A stretch of 64,000 bases of DNA. Source: Bacteroidales bacterium M8 (GTDB taxonomy: Bacteria > Bacteroidota > Bacteroidia > Bacteroidales > Muribaculaceae). This document shows positions 53,504 to 63,800 of this stretch, in pieces (position 1 is the stretch's first letter; each line of letters begins with the position of its first letter). A program made the translations under genes and the position numbers. The notes below the pieces were generated by a model, which made no database searches, was not told the origin of the DNA, and saw only the letters and a list, made by a program, of their open reading frames with translations. The stretch covers positions 191-64,190 of the forward strand of contig LUJS01000024.1 of assembly GCA_001689495.1 (NCBI GenBank). The letters run 5' to 3'.

Positions 53504-54433
53504 TCAGTTTTTCTCTACCACAAATATCGTCTTCCCGACCTGCATGTCGGGGTCCTTGCGGCGGTTGCGGGCAAGCCATTTCTGAAACGCGCCAAAGCCC
53601 AGCTGACGCGGCAGCAGCTCAAGGGCATTTCCCTTCATGTCCACGGCCCTGCTGCCGGGGCGGGTGCTGTCGGCATCTGGAGCCTTTGCAAACGGATTTG
53701 GCGAGAAAATGACATAAAGCTGGTTGACATCGCGCCGGGTGTGCGAATTCATCTTGAGCCTCGAGACCATCGACCGCATGTCATCTTCAGCGTAATCCCG
53801 CGAGAAGAATACATAATCCCTGTCGGCTTCGATGCGATACGCTCCTTCGTGCTGGCCACGATAGGGCAACAGGCACTGCATGGTGTGTTCCACGTCGTCG
53901 TCGCCAAGATACACGGCCAGATAGCCGTCGACCGGCGATCTGAAATAGAGGTACATATAGTCGCCGGCGTGATAGGTGAAGTTGCGCAGGCCATCACGGT
54001 CCTTGTCGCACCCGTTGAACAGCAGACGTGTGTCCAGCTCGATGCGGTTGCCGGTCAGTTCGCGTATGCGTCCTTTCAGCTTCACGTTATATATAAGGTC
54101 TCCTCCGGTCGGCGTTATAGTGAATACCGTGTCGCCAAGGGTCTCAATCCACTCGCCGCGCACATCGCTTTCGCCGAACGCCCTGAATTCAGTGCGGTCT
54201 TCGGCTCCGGCGCCGGTGGTGATGAACGAGAAGTTGGAACTGCTGACACACGTGCCGAACTCGGCAGCGATGGCATCGGTCTGCGCACGCTCTATTGCGG
54301 TCTGACGTGCCTGTGCAGGAGGCACGTCGCCGGGAGCGTGATAGGAATACCGGGCCGTCACGGTCACTGTCTTCTGCCCGCAGGCCATCAGGGCCAACGA
54401 CAATAAAACGCCGGTCAGAAAAAACCTCATCAT
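53504..54433 (-). CDS. DUF4384 lipoprotein of the caspase operon
   Basis: This 309-residue protein has a lipoprotein signal (ALMAC, lipidated Cys18), an N-terminal region with AIERAQTDAIAAEFG, and a DUF4384-like domain at about 150-260 (YHAGDYMYLYFRSPVDGYLA, then YLGDDDVEHTMQCLLPY). The family often occurs with caspase-like proteins. It is the last gene of the operon, starting four bases after the stop of the small barrel gene. A regulatory or substrate-binding role for the caspase is possible but unproven. Confidence 0.78.
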   Translation of the reverse strand: MMRFFLTGVLLSLALMACGQKTVTVTARYSYHAPGDVPPAQARQTAIERAQTDAIAAEFGTCVSSSNFSFITTGAGAEDRTEFRAFGESDVRGEWIETLGDTVFTITPTGGDLIYNVKLKGRIRELTGNRIELDTRLLFNGCDKDRDGLRNFTYHAGDYMYLYFRSPVDGYLAVYLGDDDVEHTMQCLLPYRGQHEGAYRIEADRDYVFFSRDYAEDDMRSMVSRLKMNSHTRRDVNQLYVIFSPNPFAKAPDADSTRPGSRAVDMKGNALELLPRQLGFGAFQKWLARNRRKDPDMQVGKTIFVVEKN

Positions 54434-54436
54434 AGA

Positions 54437-55144
54437 TCAAAAGCAATAGCCGAGGCCGAGAAGAGCGGAATGATTATATTCTCCGCCAAAAGTAAAGGTA
54501 TAGCCGAGGCTGAAATTGAAATGATTGAAACGGAAGATAAAACCTGCTTCAACGGCTGCATTGGTGCACCATTCATCATCATAATAATAGTAATAATCTG
54601 ACTCCTCCCTGCTGCCGCCGACACCGGCTCCGAGATAGGCAAACATAGGCTGATAGATATGCCTGATCACACCGACCGTGCCCGAAATACTGTTTTCAAT
54701 ATACTCACCTTCTGTTGCCATGGTCAGTTTACCATAATAACCCCATTTGGCGAGCTTACCAAACATAAGGCCGACTCTTGCGTCAAAAACGCCGTCTGAT
54801 GAATTACCGTCAAAACCACCAAGAGCGTTGATGAACCATGAGCTTCTGAATTCGGGTTTCATGGTGAAGATCATATTGCCGTTAAAGTCAGTCTTGACCT
54901 TCTTGTCAGCCATGCCTGAATAGCGGGCAGTGAGACTTTTCAGCCAGATGGGTACCTCGAGGGTGAATGTGCCGTCGGCATCAGTCATGGTCGTCTCAGC
55001 TCCACCTGTCGCCGAGACCTCGGCCCCGGGCAGTGGATTGCCGTTCCTGTCAATGACAGCACCACGCACCTCGCGTGTGTTCTGTGCCATGGTCCCCGCA
55101 ACCGCAAACAGTGCGACTGCAAGGATAGTAATTAGTCTTTTCAT
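54437..55144 (-). CDS. Small outer-membrane barrel with carboxypeptidase-regulatory-like domain
   Basis: This 235-residue protein has a signal peptide (1-20), a carboxypeptidase-regulatory-like domain (about 25-95: EVRGAVIDRNGNPLPGAEVS, then TMTDADGTFTLEVP) and about eight amphipathic strands (SSWFINALGGFDG, VGLMFGKLAKWGYYGKLTM, FSLGYTFTFGG) ending LGLGYCF, a normal outer-membrane terminus. A run of five tyrosines near 185 probably lies in a loop. It could anchor the caspase system in the outer membrane. Confidence 0.75.
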   Translation of the reverse strand: MKRLITILAVALFAVAGTMAQNTREVRGAVIDRNGNPLPGAEVSATGGAETTMTDADGTFTLEVPIWLKSLTARYSGMADKKVKTDFNGNMIFTMKPEFRSSWFINALGGFDGNSSDGVFDARVGLMFGKLAKWGYYGKLTMATEGEYIENSISGTVGVIRHIYQPMFAYLGAGVGGSREESDYYYYYDDEWCTNAAVEAGFIFRFNHFNFSLGYTFTFGGEYNHSALLGLGYCF

Positions 55145-55197
55145 TGCGTGTTTATGATTAATGATTGGATTATATTCATCGTGGAAGCATATTCATG

Positions 55198-57174
55198 TCA
55201 CCGTCCCGTGAGTGTGCGCAGACGCCATCTGTCACCCAATGCAGGCGAAGCCTTTACGGTCGGGGTCTGATGCTTGTTTTTCTTATCAAAAGCCTTATTG
55301 TCCACATCTCGGCGCAGACGATCGGCAAGACTCGCCAAAGTTATGTCGCCACGGGTCTCCTGCAGAGTCTTGAGAAGATAGTATGTGAAGAATCCGTGTT
55401 GCATGTCGTCATATCCCATGGCTGTCTGCTTGCCACTGGTGGCGCTGAAGACCACGGTATTGCCCTTGGCCACAAGGTCCTCTACCTCGTACTCGACAAA
55501 ACGCTCTGCAAATAGCATTCCGCTGGAGCGTGTGGCGCCACTGAAACAGGCATCGAGAAAGACGGTGACATTGCGTGCGGGCATGTTGTCGAATCTCTCA
55601 TAGAGGTTGTCAAGCCCAAGACACGACTCGAAATCCGTGCCGGTGGCATCTGTCGGAAGGAGGTAGGCAGTCCCCGCAGATACGTCGGGCAATCCGTGTC
55701 CGGCATAATAGAAAATGATATTCAATCGGTCGGGATTCATGGCCGTCTTCTCTGACAGGTATCTGAGCGGCTCGCGTATCTCGGAGAGCGTGGCGTCATA
55801 GCACTGCCTGATGTTGTCCTTGGGCACGCCGAGCACCTTGGTGCAGTATTCGGCGAATACCTTGCCGTCATTGTGGGCATAGTTGACCTTGGAATGGTGT
55901 TTATAGTTCTCGTTGCCAATGATGACGACATAGGTATCTTCGTTGCGGAGACCAGTGACGGGAATGTTTATGTCGACGTCGGAGTGTGGTCCGGTCGTGG
56001 CCACGGACTGCTCGGGCCGTGCAGAGGGAAGCTCGACAGTAGGCCTGAACGATAGATCGAGTGTAGGGATGTCGTTGCGACCTACCGCGGGCGAGCGCAA
56101 CGCACCCAGCGTGCTGTTGGCCTCGCTGAGGCGTGCGGCATCGTTGGTGGCGCTGTAACATAGAGCCAAGGCCCGTGCCACGTTGACCGCATAGGGAGAG
56201 TTGGCCATGACGTCGCGCAACACCGGCGCAGCCTTGCTGAAATTGTTCTTGGCCGAAATCTCGTGAGACCTTTTGCGGTCGGGGGTCAGGCCGGGCGCCA
56301 TCGAAGCCTGCAGCGCCACAGTGCCGGCATTATAGAGATTGAAACCGAGGTGGCAGGCATAGTCGAGACTCGTCGGATTGGCGGCATAGAGCTTGTCGAA
56401 CGTAGCCGCGGCAGACTCAAACCGCTTCATGCGCTCGAACATCTTGCCCTGATACTCAAGCAGACCCTTGTGTCCCGGGCTGATGCGCAGGGCCGACTCG
56501 AGCATCGGTTCCATCTTGTCGTCGGCACCCGTATGTCCGCACGATTCAATTCCGATGATGTGCATGTTCCAGTTTACAGGATAGTATCTGAGCCCCTGAG
56601 TGGCGATATATGCCGCACGGTCATAGTCGCGCTGCTCATAACAGCATCGTGCAAGACCCTCGAAAGCCATCTCGCGACTCTCTGTGTCGGTAGTGTTGAG
56701 GTATGCCTGAAAGTATCTGGTGGCCGAGGCATAGTCGCCACGGTTGAATATGTTCGTGGCGGCGAGATTGGCCAGTATCGGATACCCCGGGGCACTCTGC
56801 AGGTTGTCGGGGGCCATGGCCGGCAGCAACGACAGGTCTACGTATGCACAGGCATATTCGAGCACCCGCGATTGGTCATTGAGAGCGGCGTGATAATATG
56901 CGCCATCGCTGAGCAGCGGAAATATTTCCCGCAGGCCACGTCTGCATTCCTCCATCAGGGGGTCGCCGTGTGCAATATCGCCTGATGCCTCGGAATAGGC
57001 CCTGAAGGCCTCGAGCGCGGCCATATAGGCCGAAGCTCCCGGATTGCCCGACGAGGCCATCTGCCTGTAGTCCTCAAGCTGACGGCGACCGCGGTCGAGT
57101 GCCTGTCGCTGCGCTCTGACACAAGGCGCCATCACAAGCAGTGACATGATGAGAAGTATGAATCTGTGTTTCAT
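55198..57174 (-). CDS. Secreted TPR-caspase (peptidase C14) protein
   Basis: This 658-residue protein has a signal peptide (MKHRFILLIMSLLVMAPCVR), TPR-like helical repeats (about 25-340: AFEGLARCCYEQRDYDRAAY, GHKGLLEYQGKMFERMKRFE) and a C-terminal caspase domain (about 415-650) that opens YVVIIGNENYKHHS. Catalytic His493 lies in YYAGHG and Cys543 in FLDACFSG. It should cleave proteins in the periplasm, with the TPRs as partner-binding part. ATG 57174 gives a typical signal; 57186 is possible and would overlap the WD40 gene. It lies between the WD40/OmpA-like gene and the small barrel. Confidence 0.9.
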   Translation of the reverse strand: MKHRFILLIMSLLVMAPCVRAQRQALDRGRRQLEDYRQMASSGNPGASAYMAALEAFRAYSEASGDIAHGDPLMEECRRGLREIFPLLSDGAYYHAALNDQSRVLEYACAYVDLSLLPAMAPDNLQSAPGYPILANLAATNIFNRGDYASATRYFQAYLNTTDTESREMAFEGLARCCYEQRDYDRAAYIATQGLRYYPVNWNMHIIGIESCGHTGADDKMEPMLESALRISPGHKGLLEYQGKMFERMKRFESAAATFDKLYAANPTSLDYACHLGFNLYNAGTVALQASMAPGLTPDRKRSHEISAKNNFSKAAPVLRDVMANSPYAVNVARALALCYSATNDAARLSEANSTLGALRSPAVGRNDIPTLDLSFRPTVELPSARPEQSVATTGPHSDVDINIPVTGLRNEDTYVVIIGNENYKHHSKVNYAHNDGKVFAEYCTKVLGVPKDNIRQCYDATLSEIREPLRYLSEKTAMNPDRLNIIFYYAGHGLPDVSAGTAYLLPTDATGTDFESCLGLDNLYERFDNMPARNVTVFLDACFSGATRSSGMLFAERFVEYEVEDLVAKGNTVVFSATSGKQTAMGYDDMQHGFFTYYLLKTLQETRGDITLASLADRLRRDVDNKAFDKKNKHQTPTVKASPALGDRWRLRTLTGR

Positions 57175-57175
57175 T

Positions 57176-59251
57176 TCAGAATGCATCTACGAAGGTGAAC
57201 GAGACACTGATGCGGCGGTACTCGCCACCCTTGTCCTTTGAGACTTCTATGTTATAGTTGTATCTTGAGTCCTCGCTGTCGAGCTTCGGATTAATCCGCT
57301 TCATGCCGTCACGCAATGCCTGAGCACGCATGAAGGCCAACTGCTCGTTGGTGCGTATTCCCGAAGACGGCATTACGGTAATGGCAGACAGCGTGCCGTC
57401 AATGCGGGCAGGCTCGTTGACAAACTCGCCGAAAGAGCCATCATAGGCTATCTTTCCGTTGATTGGCAGGGCGTCGGCACTGCCGGTGATGGTGACGTTG
57501 AATTTCTTGCCGGGAGCAAGATAGCCGGCAAAGTCCGTCTCGAAGGCGCGGCCAATGATGCGCAGCATCGAGGCGGCCGCATTCGATTCGTCTATGCGGT
57601 ATTTGCCTGCCGGGAAGTCCTCGCGTGCAGAGAAACCGGCATCGACGGTATATGCAAAGTCGACCTTGTAGTTGCTGATGCGGTTGCCCGAAGCATCGTA
57701 TGACGGAACGACGGCGGTCTCGACATTGATGACGGTATGCTCGGAAATCAGCCCCTGTTTGCGGGCCTCGTCGACGATACTGTTCTTTATGCCCTTGAGC
57801 ACGACATCCTCGCGCGAGGACTGGCGTATCAGATCGAGAGACACGAAACTGTCGTCGGTCTGGAGGAAATCGAGGTTGTTGCGGTCGAGGTTGTCGAATG
57901 CATACGACTTGCCGTTGACCGGGTTATAGACATCAACATATATGAGTTCGAAACGGTCGTCAGGTGTGATGCCATATACAGCATTCGAGAACTGCAGCCC
58001 CGAACCGTCGCCGAATCCGGCCACGTCACCCTGCGGCACCTTGAGGTAAATTGCAGGAAGATTGCCCATGTTGACGGTGAGCAAACCATTGTCGGGATTG
58101 TAGCGACCGAGGGTCACGTTGGCGTGAGATATGAGGTCGCCGGCAAGGCTTGTCGAGATCTCGTTGGCGAAGAGTCGTTTCTGACGCTCCATTGATTCCG
58201 GAGTCACACGCAGCGCATACTCCTCCTCGGTCTCCATCGGCCGCATCTTGGCCCACTCCCTCATGCGTGCATTGAGCTCATCGCGCATCAGCTTGGTGTA
58301 GTTGGGCTGGAAACCCGATATTCGCTTATACTTGATAGCCGAAGGCGTGTCGTAGACCAGATATAGATTTGATTTTCCATCGTTGACAAAGCGGACAAAA
58401 TTGCGCGGACCGTCCGTATCGGCCAGCATGGGGCGGTCGGAACTGTCGGTGAGATTGACAAAGGTCACCGCATTGTTTCCGGTCGCGACTGCGACATACT
58501 TGCCGTCAGGGTGGAATGACATCGAATGTCCCGAGCCAAGACCTTCGGCAAGAACGCCAAGCGAAAAATCGCGCGAATCGTAGACGGCAAGAGCGCCATC
58601 GGCCATGAGGATGCCGAATCTGTCGCCGGCGGGCGAGAAACCGAAATCGGCAAACGCGGATGCAAGCGGCAGGGTCTTGCGCAGGGAGCCGTCCTTGCGG
58701 TTATAGATCTCCACCCTGTCGGGATATGCAACAGCCACATAATAGTCGCCCTCGTCCATTGTCAGGGCCTGTGCTCCCGGAGATATGGCCATAGACCCCT
58801 CGGGCGCGAGGTCGGCTGCAGAATAGAACATCAGACGGCCTCCGTTGGCGGCGGCTACCTGTCGGCTGTCGGGCGTATAACAAATGGCCGTGACCGACGA
58901 GGGCAGGTCCTTGAGCTGACCCGAACATGAGCCCTGACGGTTTATGTCGAATATGGATATTGAACGGTTATTGCCCTTTGCCGCAAGTACCGCGAAGGAA
59001 TAACCGGCCGGATTTACTTTAAGCGAGATTATCTCGCCGGGAGCGGATGACATCTTTAGGCCCTTGAGGTTATACGCTTCCTTGGCATTTGACCAATAGC
59101 TGTTATAGGCATACGTGTCAATGGCCCACGGGGACTTGGGCTGACGATAGACCAGATTCTTGTCCGTGTTCACTCGGGTGGTCTGCGCTTCAACAGTTCC
59201 CATGGACGCCAGTGCGAACACCGGTATCAGTATTTTCGTGAGGAATTTCAT
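57176..59251 (-). CDS. Secreted WD40-type propeller protein with OmpA-like end
   Basis: This 691-residue protein has a signal peptide (1-22) and an N-terminal beta-propeller of WD40-like blades (about 55-310: SISIFDINRQG, AICYTPDSRQVAAANGGRL, SMSFHPDGKYVAVATGN). A middle helical part follows (about 320-380), then a C-terminal region with ITGSADALPINGK and RTNEQLAFMRAQALRDGM, which resembles an OmpA-type peptidoglycan-binding fold. It is the first gene of the caspase operon. It could tether the complex to the wall and act as sensor or scaffold; this is inferred. Confidence 0.78.
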   Translation of the reverse strand: MKFLTKILIPVFALASMGTVEAQTTRVNTDKNLVYRQPKSPWAIDTYAYNSYWSNAKEAYNLKGLKMSSAPGEIISLKVNPAGYSFAVLAAKGNNRSISIFDINRQGSCSGQLKDLPSSVTAICYTPDSRQVAAANGGRLMFYSAADLAPEGSMAISPGAQALTMDEGDYYVAVAYPDRVEIYNRKDGSLRKTLPLASAFADFGFSPAGDRFGILMADGALAVYDSRDFSLGVLAEGLGSGHSMSFHPDGKYVAVATGNNAVTFVNLTDSSDRPMLADTDGPRNFVRFVNDGKSNLYLVYDTPSAIKYKRISGFQPNYTKLMRDELNARMREWAKMRPMETEEEYALRVTPESMERQKRLFANEISTSLAGDLISHANVTLGRYNPDNGLLTVNMGNLPAIYLKVPQGDVAGFGDGSGLQFSNAVYGITPDDRFELIYVDVYNPVNGKSYAFDNLDRNNLDFLQTDDSFVSLDLIRQSSREDVVLKGIKNSIVDEARKQGLISEHTVINVETAVVPSYDASGNRISNYKVDFAYTVDAGFSAREDFPAGKYRIDESNAAASMLRIIGRAFETDFAGYLAPGKKFNVTITGSADALPINGKIAYDGSFGEFVNEPARIDGTLSAITVMPSSGIRTNEQLAFMRAQALRDGMKRINPKLDSEDSRYNYNIEVSKDKGGEYRRISVSFTFVDAF

Positions 59252-59365
59252 GGAATGTTCCTACATGTATGAGATTAAAGTGTGTTTTGGTTGTGTGCCC
59301 GTGTGTCTTAGCCGTGATGGTCGGGAGAGTGTGTGCTTGACTTCGGCAACTGTATTTTCACGATG

Positions 59366-59395
59366 CAAAGTTAACAAAAATAAATTTTTCTCAAA
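59366..59395 (-). promoter_or_regulatory. Promoter of the caspase/WD40 operon
   Basis: On the minus strand TTTG (59395-59392) and TAACTTTG (59373-59366) are 18 bp apart. The predicted leader before the WD40 gene is about 110 nt. No riboswitch-like structure is seen in that leader. Confidence 0.6.
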
Positions 59396-59455
59396 ACTCC
59401 TTTTTGGTATTTCTATTATTTTTGTCTGTATTGGTGGGTAGTGTCGCTGTGCCCG

Positions 59456-59495
59456 AAGTTACAAACAATCCCCCAAACCGCCAATTTTTTGTTAA
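59456..59495. repeat. 40-nt promoter-bearing repeat, copy 2
   Basis: This matches 53417-53456 at 39 of 40 positions, same orientation. Here the last bases of the -7 box are TAACTTCG rather than TAACTTTG. It may act as a distal promoter for the WD40/caspase operon or be a relic of a duplication. Confidence 0.8.
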
Positions 59496-59593
59496 TGTTA
59501 ACACTTTTGGTCGAACTCTCACGGCGGCGTTGGTTTTATTATATCAGATTGTTTGCATCAAATTCGTTTTTCATCACATATACCCGGACATAA

Positions 59594-60841
59594 ATGAATC
59601 TCAAAAGTTTTTCATCGACAGGCGGCAGGCTCGGAAACTCGCGGGCATGGCTCGTCATAATTCTCGTCATTCTCATAGCCGCAGCCCTGTTGTGGTTTCT
59701 GCTGCGCCCTGCAACTCAGCCGGCACCGCTGCCCACGGTGGGTGTCGAGACCGTGGAGACCGACAAGATAAACATATATGGTGAATATGTGGGTCGCATA
59801 CGCGCCCAGCAGTTTGTCGAGATACATGCCCGCGTCGAGGGGTATCTCGAGAAGATGTGTTTCAAGGAGGGCTCGTACATCAACAAGGGCCAGACTCTCT
59901 TCGTCATAGACCCCAAGCTGTACAAGGCGCACGTGAACAAGGCGAGGGCGCAGCTCAACAAGGCCGAGGCACAGGCGCGCAAGGCCCGTCACGACCTCGA
60001 GCGCATACGCCCCCTCTATGCCCTCAAGGCGGCCTCGCAGCTCGACCTCGACAATGCCGTGGCAGCCTCGGAGAGCGCCGATGCCGAGGTGACGGTGAGC
60101 AGGGCCGACCTCACTCAGGCCGAACTGACTCTGGGCTATACCCGCGTGTCATCGCCCATCTCGGGCTATATCTCGGAGAGGGTTGCCGACATCGGCACGC
60201 TGGTTGGGCCGTCGGGAGGCAAGTCGCTGCTGGCGACCGTAGTGAAGAGCGATACCGTCAGGGTGGACTTCTCGATGACCGCACTCGACTATCTGCGCAG
60301 CAAGGACCGCAACGTCAATCTGGGCGGTCAGGACAACGGGCGCAAGTGGAATTCGTTCGTGACCATCACTCTGGCCGACGGGTCGGAATATCCCCACAAG
60401 GGGCTCGTCGATTTCGCAGACCCGCAGGTCGACCCCAAGACCGGCACTTTCTCCGTCCGTGCCGAGATGCCCAACCCTGACCGCAACCTGCTGCCGGGCG
60501 AGTTCACCAAGGTGAGGGTGCTGCTCGACGTGCGCGAGAATGCCGTCGAGGTGCCGACCAAGGCGCTGATGATCGAGAAGAACGGCGCATACATCTTCAC
60601 CGTCCGTCCCGACAGCATAGTCGAGAAACGATTCGTAGAGACTGGTCCCGAGGTCGGCAACTTCACCATAGTCGAGCGCGGTCTGGCACCGGGCGAGAAG
60701 ATTGTGGCCGAGGGGTATCACAAGCTGTCTCACGGAATGAAAGTGAGACCCGTGGCCGTGTCAGCTAATGAGACTGAGACTGAAAGCGAGACTGAAAATG
60801 AGACTGAGACTGTAATCGTGGACAAGACGACGGAGGAATGA
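59594..60841 (+). CDS. RND efflux periplasmic adaptor (membrane fusion protein)
   Basis: This 415-residue HlyD/AcrA-like protein has one N-terminal membrane helix (about 19-40, no lipobox), a lipoyl-like half (YVGRIRAQQFVEIHARVEGY), an alpha-hairpin (about 95-160), a second lipoyl half and a beta-barrel domain (about 220-370). The C terminus SANETETESETENETET is encoded by repeat R6 and is not part of the family fold. It links the RND pump to an outer-membrane channel and overlaps the pump gene by four bases. Confidence 0.93.
   Translation: MNLKSFSSTGGRLGNSRAWLVIILVILIAAALLWFLLRPATQPAPLPTVGVETVETDKINIYGEYVGRIRAQQFVEIHARVEGYLEKMCFKEGSYINKGQTLFVIDPKLYKAHVNKARAQLNKAEAQARKARHDLERIRPLYALKAASQLDLDNAVAASESADAEVTVSRADLTQAELTLGYTRVSSPISGYISERVADIGTLVGPSGGKSLLATVVKSDTVRVDFSMTALDYLRSKDRNVNLGGQDNGRKWNSFVTITLADGSEYPHKGLVDFADPQVDPKTGTFSVRAEMPNPDRNLLPGEFTKVRVLLDVRENAVEVPTKALMIEKNGAYIFTVRPDSIVEKRFVETGPEVGNFTIVERGLAPGEKIVAEGYHKLSHGMKVRPVAVSANETETESETENETETVIVDKTTEE
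60767..60811 (+). repeat. Repeat copy R6, loop-less, encodes the adaptor C terminus
   Basis: TGAGACTGAGACT occurs at 60769-60781 and 60799-60811 with a degenerate half copy between. CTAATGAGACTGAGACT is shared exactly with R2 and R5. The segment is translated in frame as NETETESETENETET near the end of the efflux adaptor. Confidence 0.8.
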
Positions 60842-63800
60842 GCATGCAGAAGAACTTCTTTCTCGAGCACCCGGTGTTCTCCATCGTGGTGTCGATAGTG
60901 ATATTCGTCGTGGGCGCCATCGGACTGGCCTTGCTGCCCGTCGACCAGTACCCGCAGATAGTGCCTCCGGTGGTCAAGATAACGGCCTCGTATCCCGGAG
61001 CCGATGCCATGACCGTGACACAGGCCGTGGCCACACCCATAGAGCAGGAACTCAACGGCACGCCGGGGATGATATACATGTCGTCGTCGAGCTCGAATTC
61101 GGGAGGCTTCTCGGCCCTCGTCACCTTCGACATAGACACCGACCCCGAGCTGGCCGCGGTCGACATACAGAACCGCATAAAGAAAGCCGAGTCGAGACTG
61201 CCCGCCGAGGTGGTCCAGAACGGCATTTCAGTCTCAAAGGAGACCGCAAGCAGGCTCATGACCATCACCATACTCTCGGACGACCCCAAGTTTGACGAGG
61301 TGTATCTGAGCAACTACACCACCCTGAACGTCATAGACCCCATACGCCGAATACCCGGCGTGGGCAGCGTGGGCAACGTCGGAGGCCGCTATTATGCCAT
61401 GCAGATATGGGTCGAGCCCGACAAGCTGGCAGACCTCGGCCTGACGGTCAAGGACATACAGAACGCCCTCAAGGACCAGAACCGCGAGTCTGCCGCCGGA
61501 GTGCTGGGACAGGCGCCGGTGACGGACATCGACGTGACCATGCCCATCATTGCCCGCGGACGACTCTCGACTGTTGGCGAGTTCGAGGAGATAGTGCTCA
61601 GGGCCACTGCCAACGGGTCGCTGATAAGGCTCAAGGACGTGGCACGCATCTCGCTCGAGGCGTCGAGCTATGCCACGGAGAGCGGCATCAACGGCGGCAA
61701 CGCGGCGGTGGTCAACGTGAACATGCTGCCGGGGGCCAACGCCATGGAGGTGGCCGATGCCGTCAAGGCCGAGCTGGCAGTCATCGCCGAGGGATTCCCG
61801 TCGGGCATATCATACGAGATTCCGTTCGACATGACCACCTATATCCAAGAGTCGATACACCACGTCTACCGCACCTTCTTCGAGGCCCTGCTGCTGGTCA
61901 TCGTCGTGGTATTCCTGTCGCTGCAGAACTGGCGGTCGACCCTCATCCCCGTCATAGCGGTGCCCATCTCGCTCGTGGGCACGTTCGGCGTCATGCTGAT
62001 GTTCGGCTACTCGCTCAACATGCTCACGCTGCTCGGCCTGATTCTGGCCATCGGCATCGTGGTCGACGACGCCATAGTCGTCGTAGAGAACGTGGACCGC
62101 ATAATGAACTCGGAGCGCATATCGCCATACGAGGCGACGGCAAAGGCCATGAAGAACCTCGGCAGCGCCCTCATTGCGATGTCGCTGGTGCTGTGCGCCG
62201 TATTCGTGCCCGTTAGCTTTCTGCCCGGCATCACAGGCCAGCTATACAGGCAGTTCACCGTCACCATAGCCGTTTCGGTCGTCATCTCCACCATCGTGGC
62301 CCTTACGCTCACGCCCGTCATGTGCTCCAAGCTTCTGCGCCCCGCCCGACGCGAGAAAAAAGCTCGGATGTTCAGGCTGATAGACTATTGGCTCGGCAGG
62401 GGCAACAGGGTGTATTGCAACACCATCTCGAGGGCACTGAGACATCCGTTGAGGATGTACGGAGCCTTCGGACTCGCCATCGTCTTCATAGTCATAATGA
62501 ACTATTTCATGCCCCGCAGCTTCATGTCTCAGGAGGATCAGGGTTACTTCACCGTCGAGCTCGAGCTGCCCGAGGGTGCCACCATCGAGCGCACGCGCAC
62601 CGTGACCGAGAGGGCGATGGCATACCTGATGGCCGACCCCGACGTAGACCACGTGCTCAACGTCACCGGCTCCTCGCCCCGTGTCGGCACCAACCAAGCC
62701 CATGCACAGCTGACGGTGATACTCAAGCCGTGGGACGAGCGCGAGACCGGCGACATTGCCGAGGTGCGCACGCGCATACTCGAGGCCCTGTCGGCATATC
62801 CCGAGAGCAAGGCCTATGTCTTCACGCCCGCCATCATACCGGGACTCGGCACGTCGGGAGGATTCGAAATGGTGCTCGAGGCCCGAGGCGACGCCACGTA
62901 CACCGACCTGCAGCAGGCCGTGGACACCATCAGGAAATATGCCGCGACTTGCGCCGCCGTGGGCAGTCTGTCATCGTCCATGCAGGCAGACATTCCCCAG
63001 CTCTATTATGACGTGGACCGCGACCGGGCAAAGATGCTGGGCATACCCGTCAGCGACATCTTCTCGACGATGAAGGCATTCACCGGCTCGATATATGTCA
63101 ACGACTTCAACATGTTCAACCGAATATATCGCGTCTACATTCAGGCCGAGGCCCCCTATCGCTCGCGCAAGGACAACCTGAATCTATTCTTCGTCAAGAG
63201 TGCCGACGGCGTCATGGTGCCTGTGTCCTCGCTGGGCACTTCGCGCTATACGACCGGGGCGGGCACCATCGGGCGATTCAATATGTTCAACTCGGCCACG
63301 ATCTCGGGCGAGGCTTCGCCGGGCTACAGCACCGGTCAGGCCATGGACGCACTCGAGAGCATCGTGCGCGAGAAACTGCCGTCCAACATCGGCGTGGAGT
63401 GGAGCGGACTCTCCTATCAGCAGAAACACGAGGGCGGCGGCACGGCAATGGTGCTGGGACTGGTATTCCTGTTCGTCTTCCTGTTTCTCGCCGCACTCTA
63501 CGAGAGCTGGAGCGTGCCTCTGGCCGTGATTCTGTCGCTCCCCGTCGCGGGTGTCGGGGCATATCTGGGCATCTGGATCTGCGGACTTGAAAACAACATC
63601 TACTTCCAGATCGGGCTGGTGATGCTGGTGGGCCTCGTGGCCAAGAACGCCATCCTCATCGTCGAGTTCGCCAAAGAGCAGACCGACAAGGGGGTCGATG
63701 CAGTGCGCGCGTCGCTCAACGCGGCACGACTGAGATTCCGCCCGATCGTAATGACCTCGCTGGCCTTCATGCTGGGGTTGCTCCCGCTATTGTTCGCATC

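Larger units (their letters stand above)
59252..59593. other. 342-bp divergent gap between caspase operon and efflux operon
   Basis: The gap holds a minus-strand promoter (59366-59395) and the second copy of the 40-nt promoter-bearing repeat (59456-59495), which gives a weaker minus-strand box TAACTTCG. For the plus-strand efflux operon I find no convincing TAnnTTTG box; ATTGTTTG at 59548-59555 is a poor match. No small gene or RNA is apparent. Confidence 0.6.
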
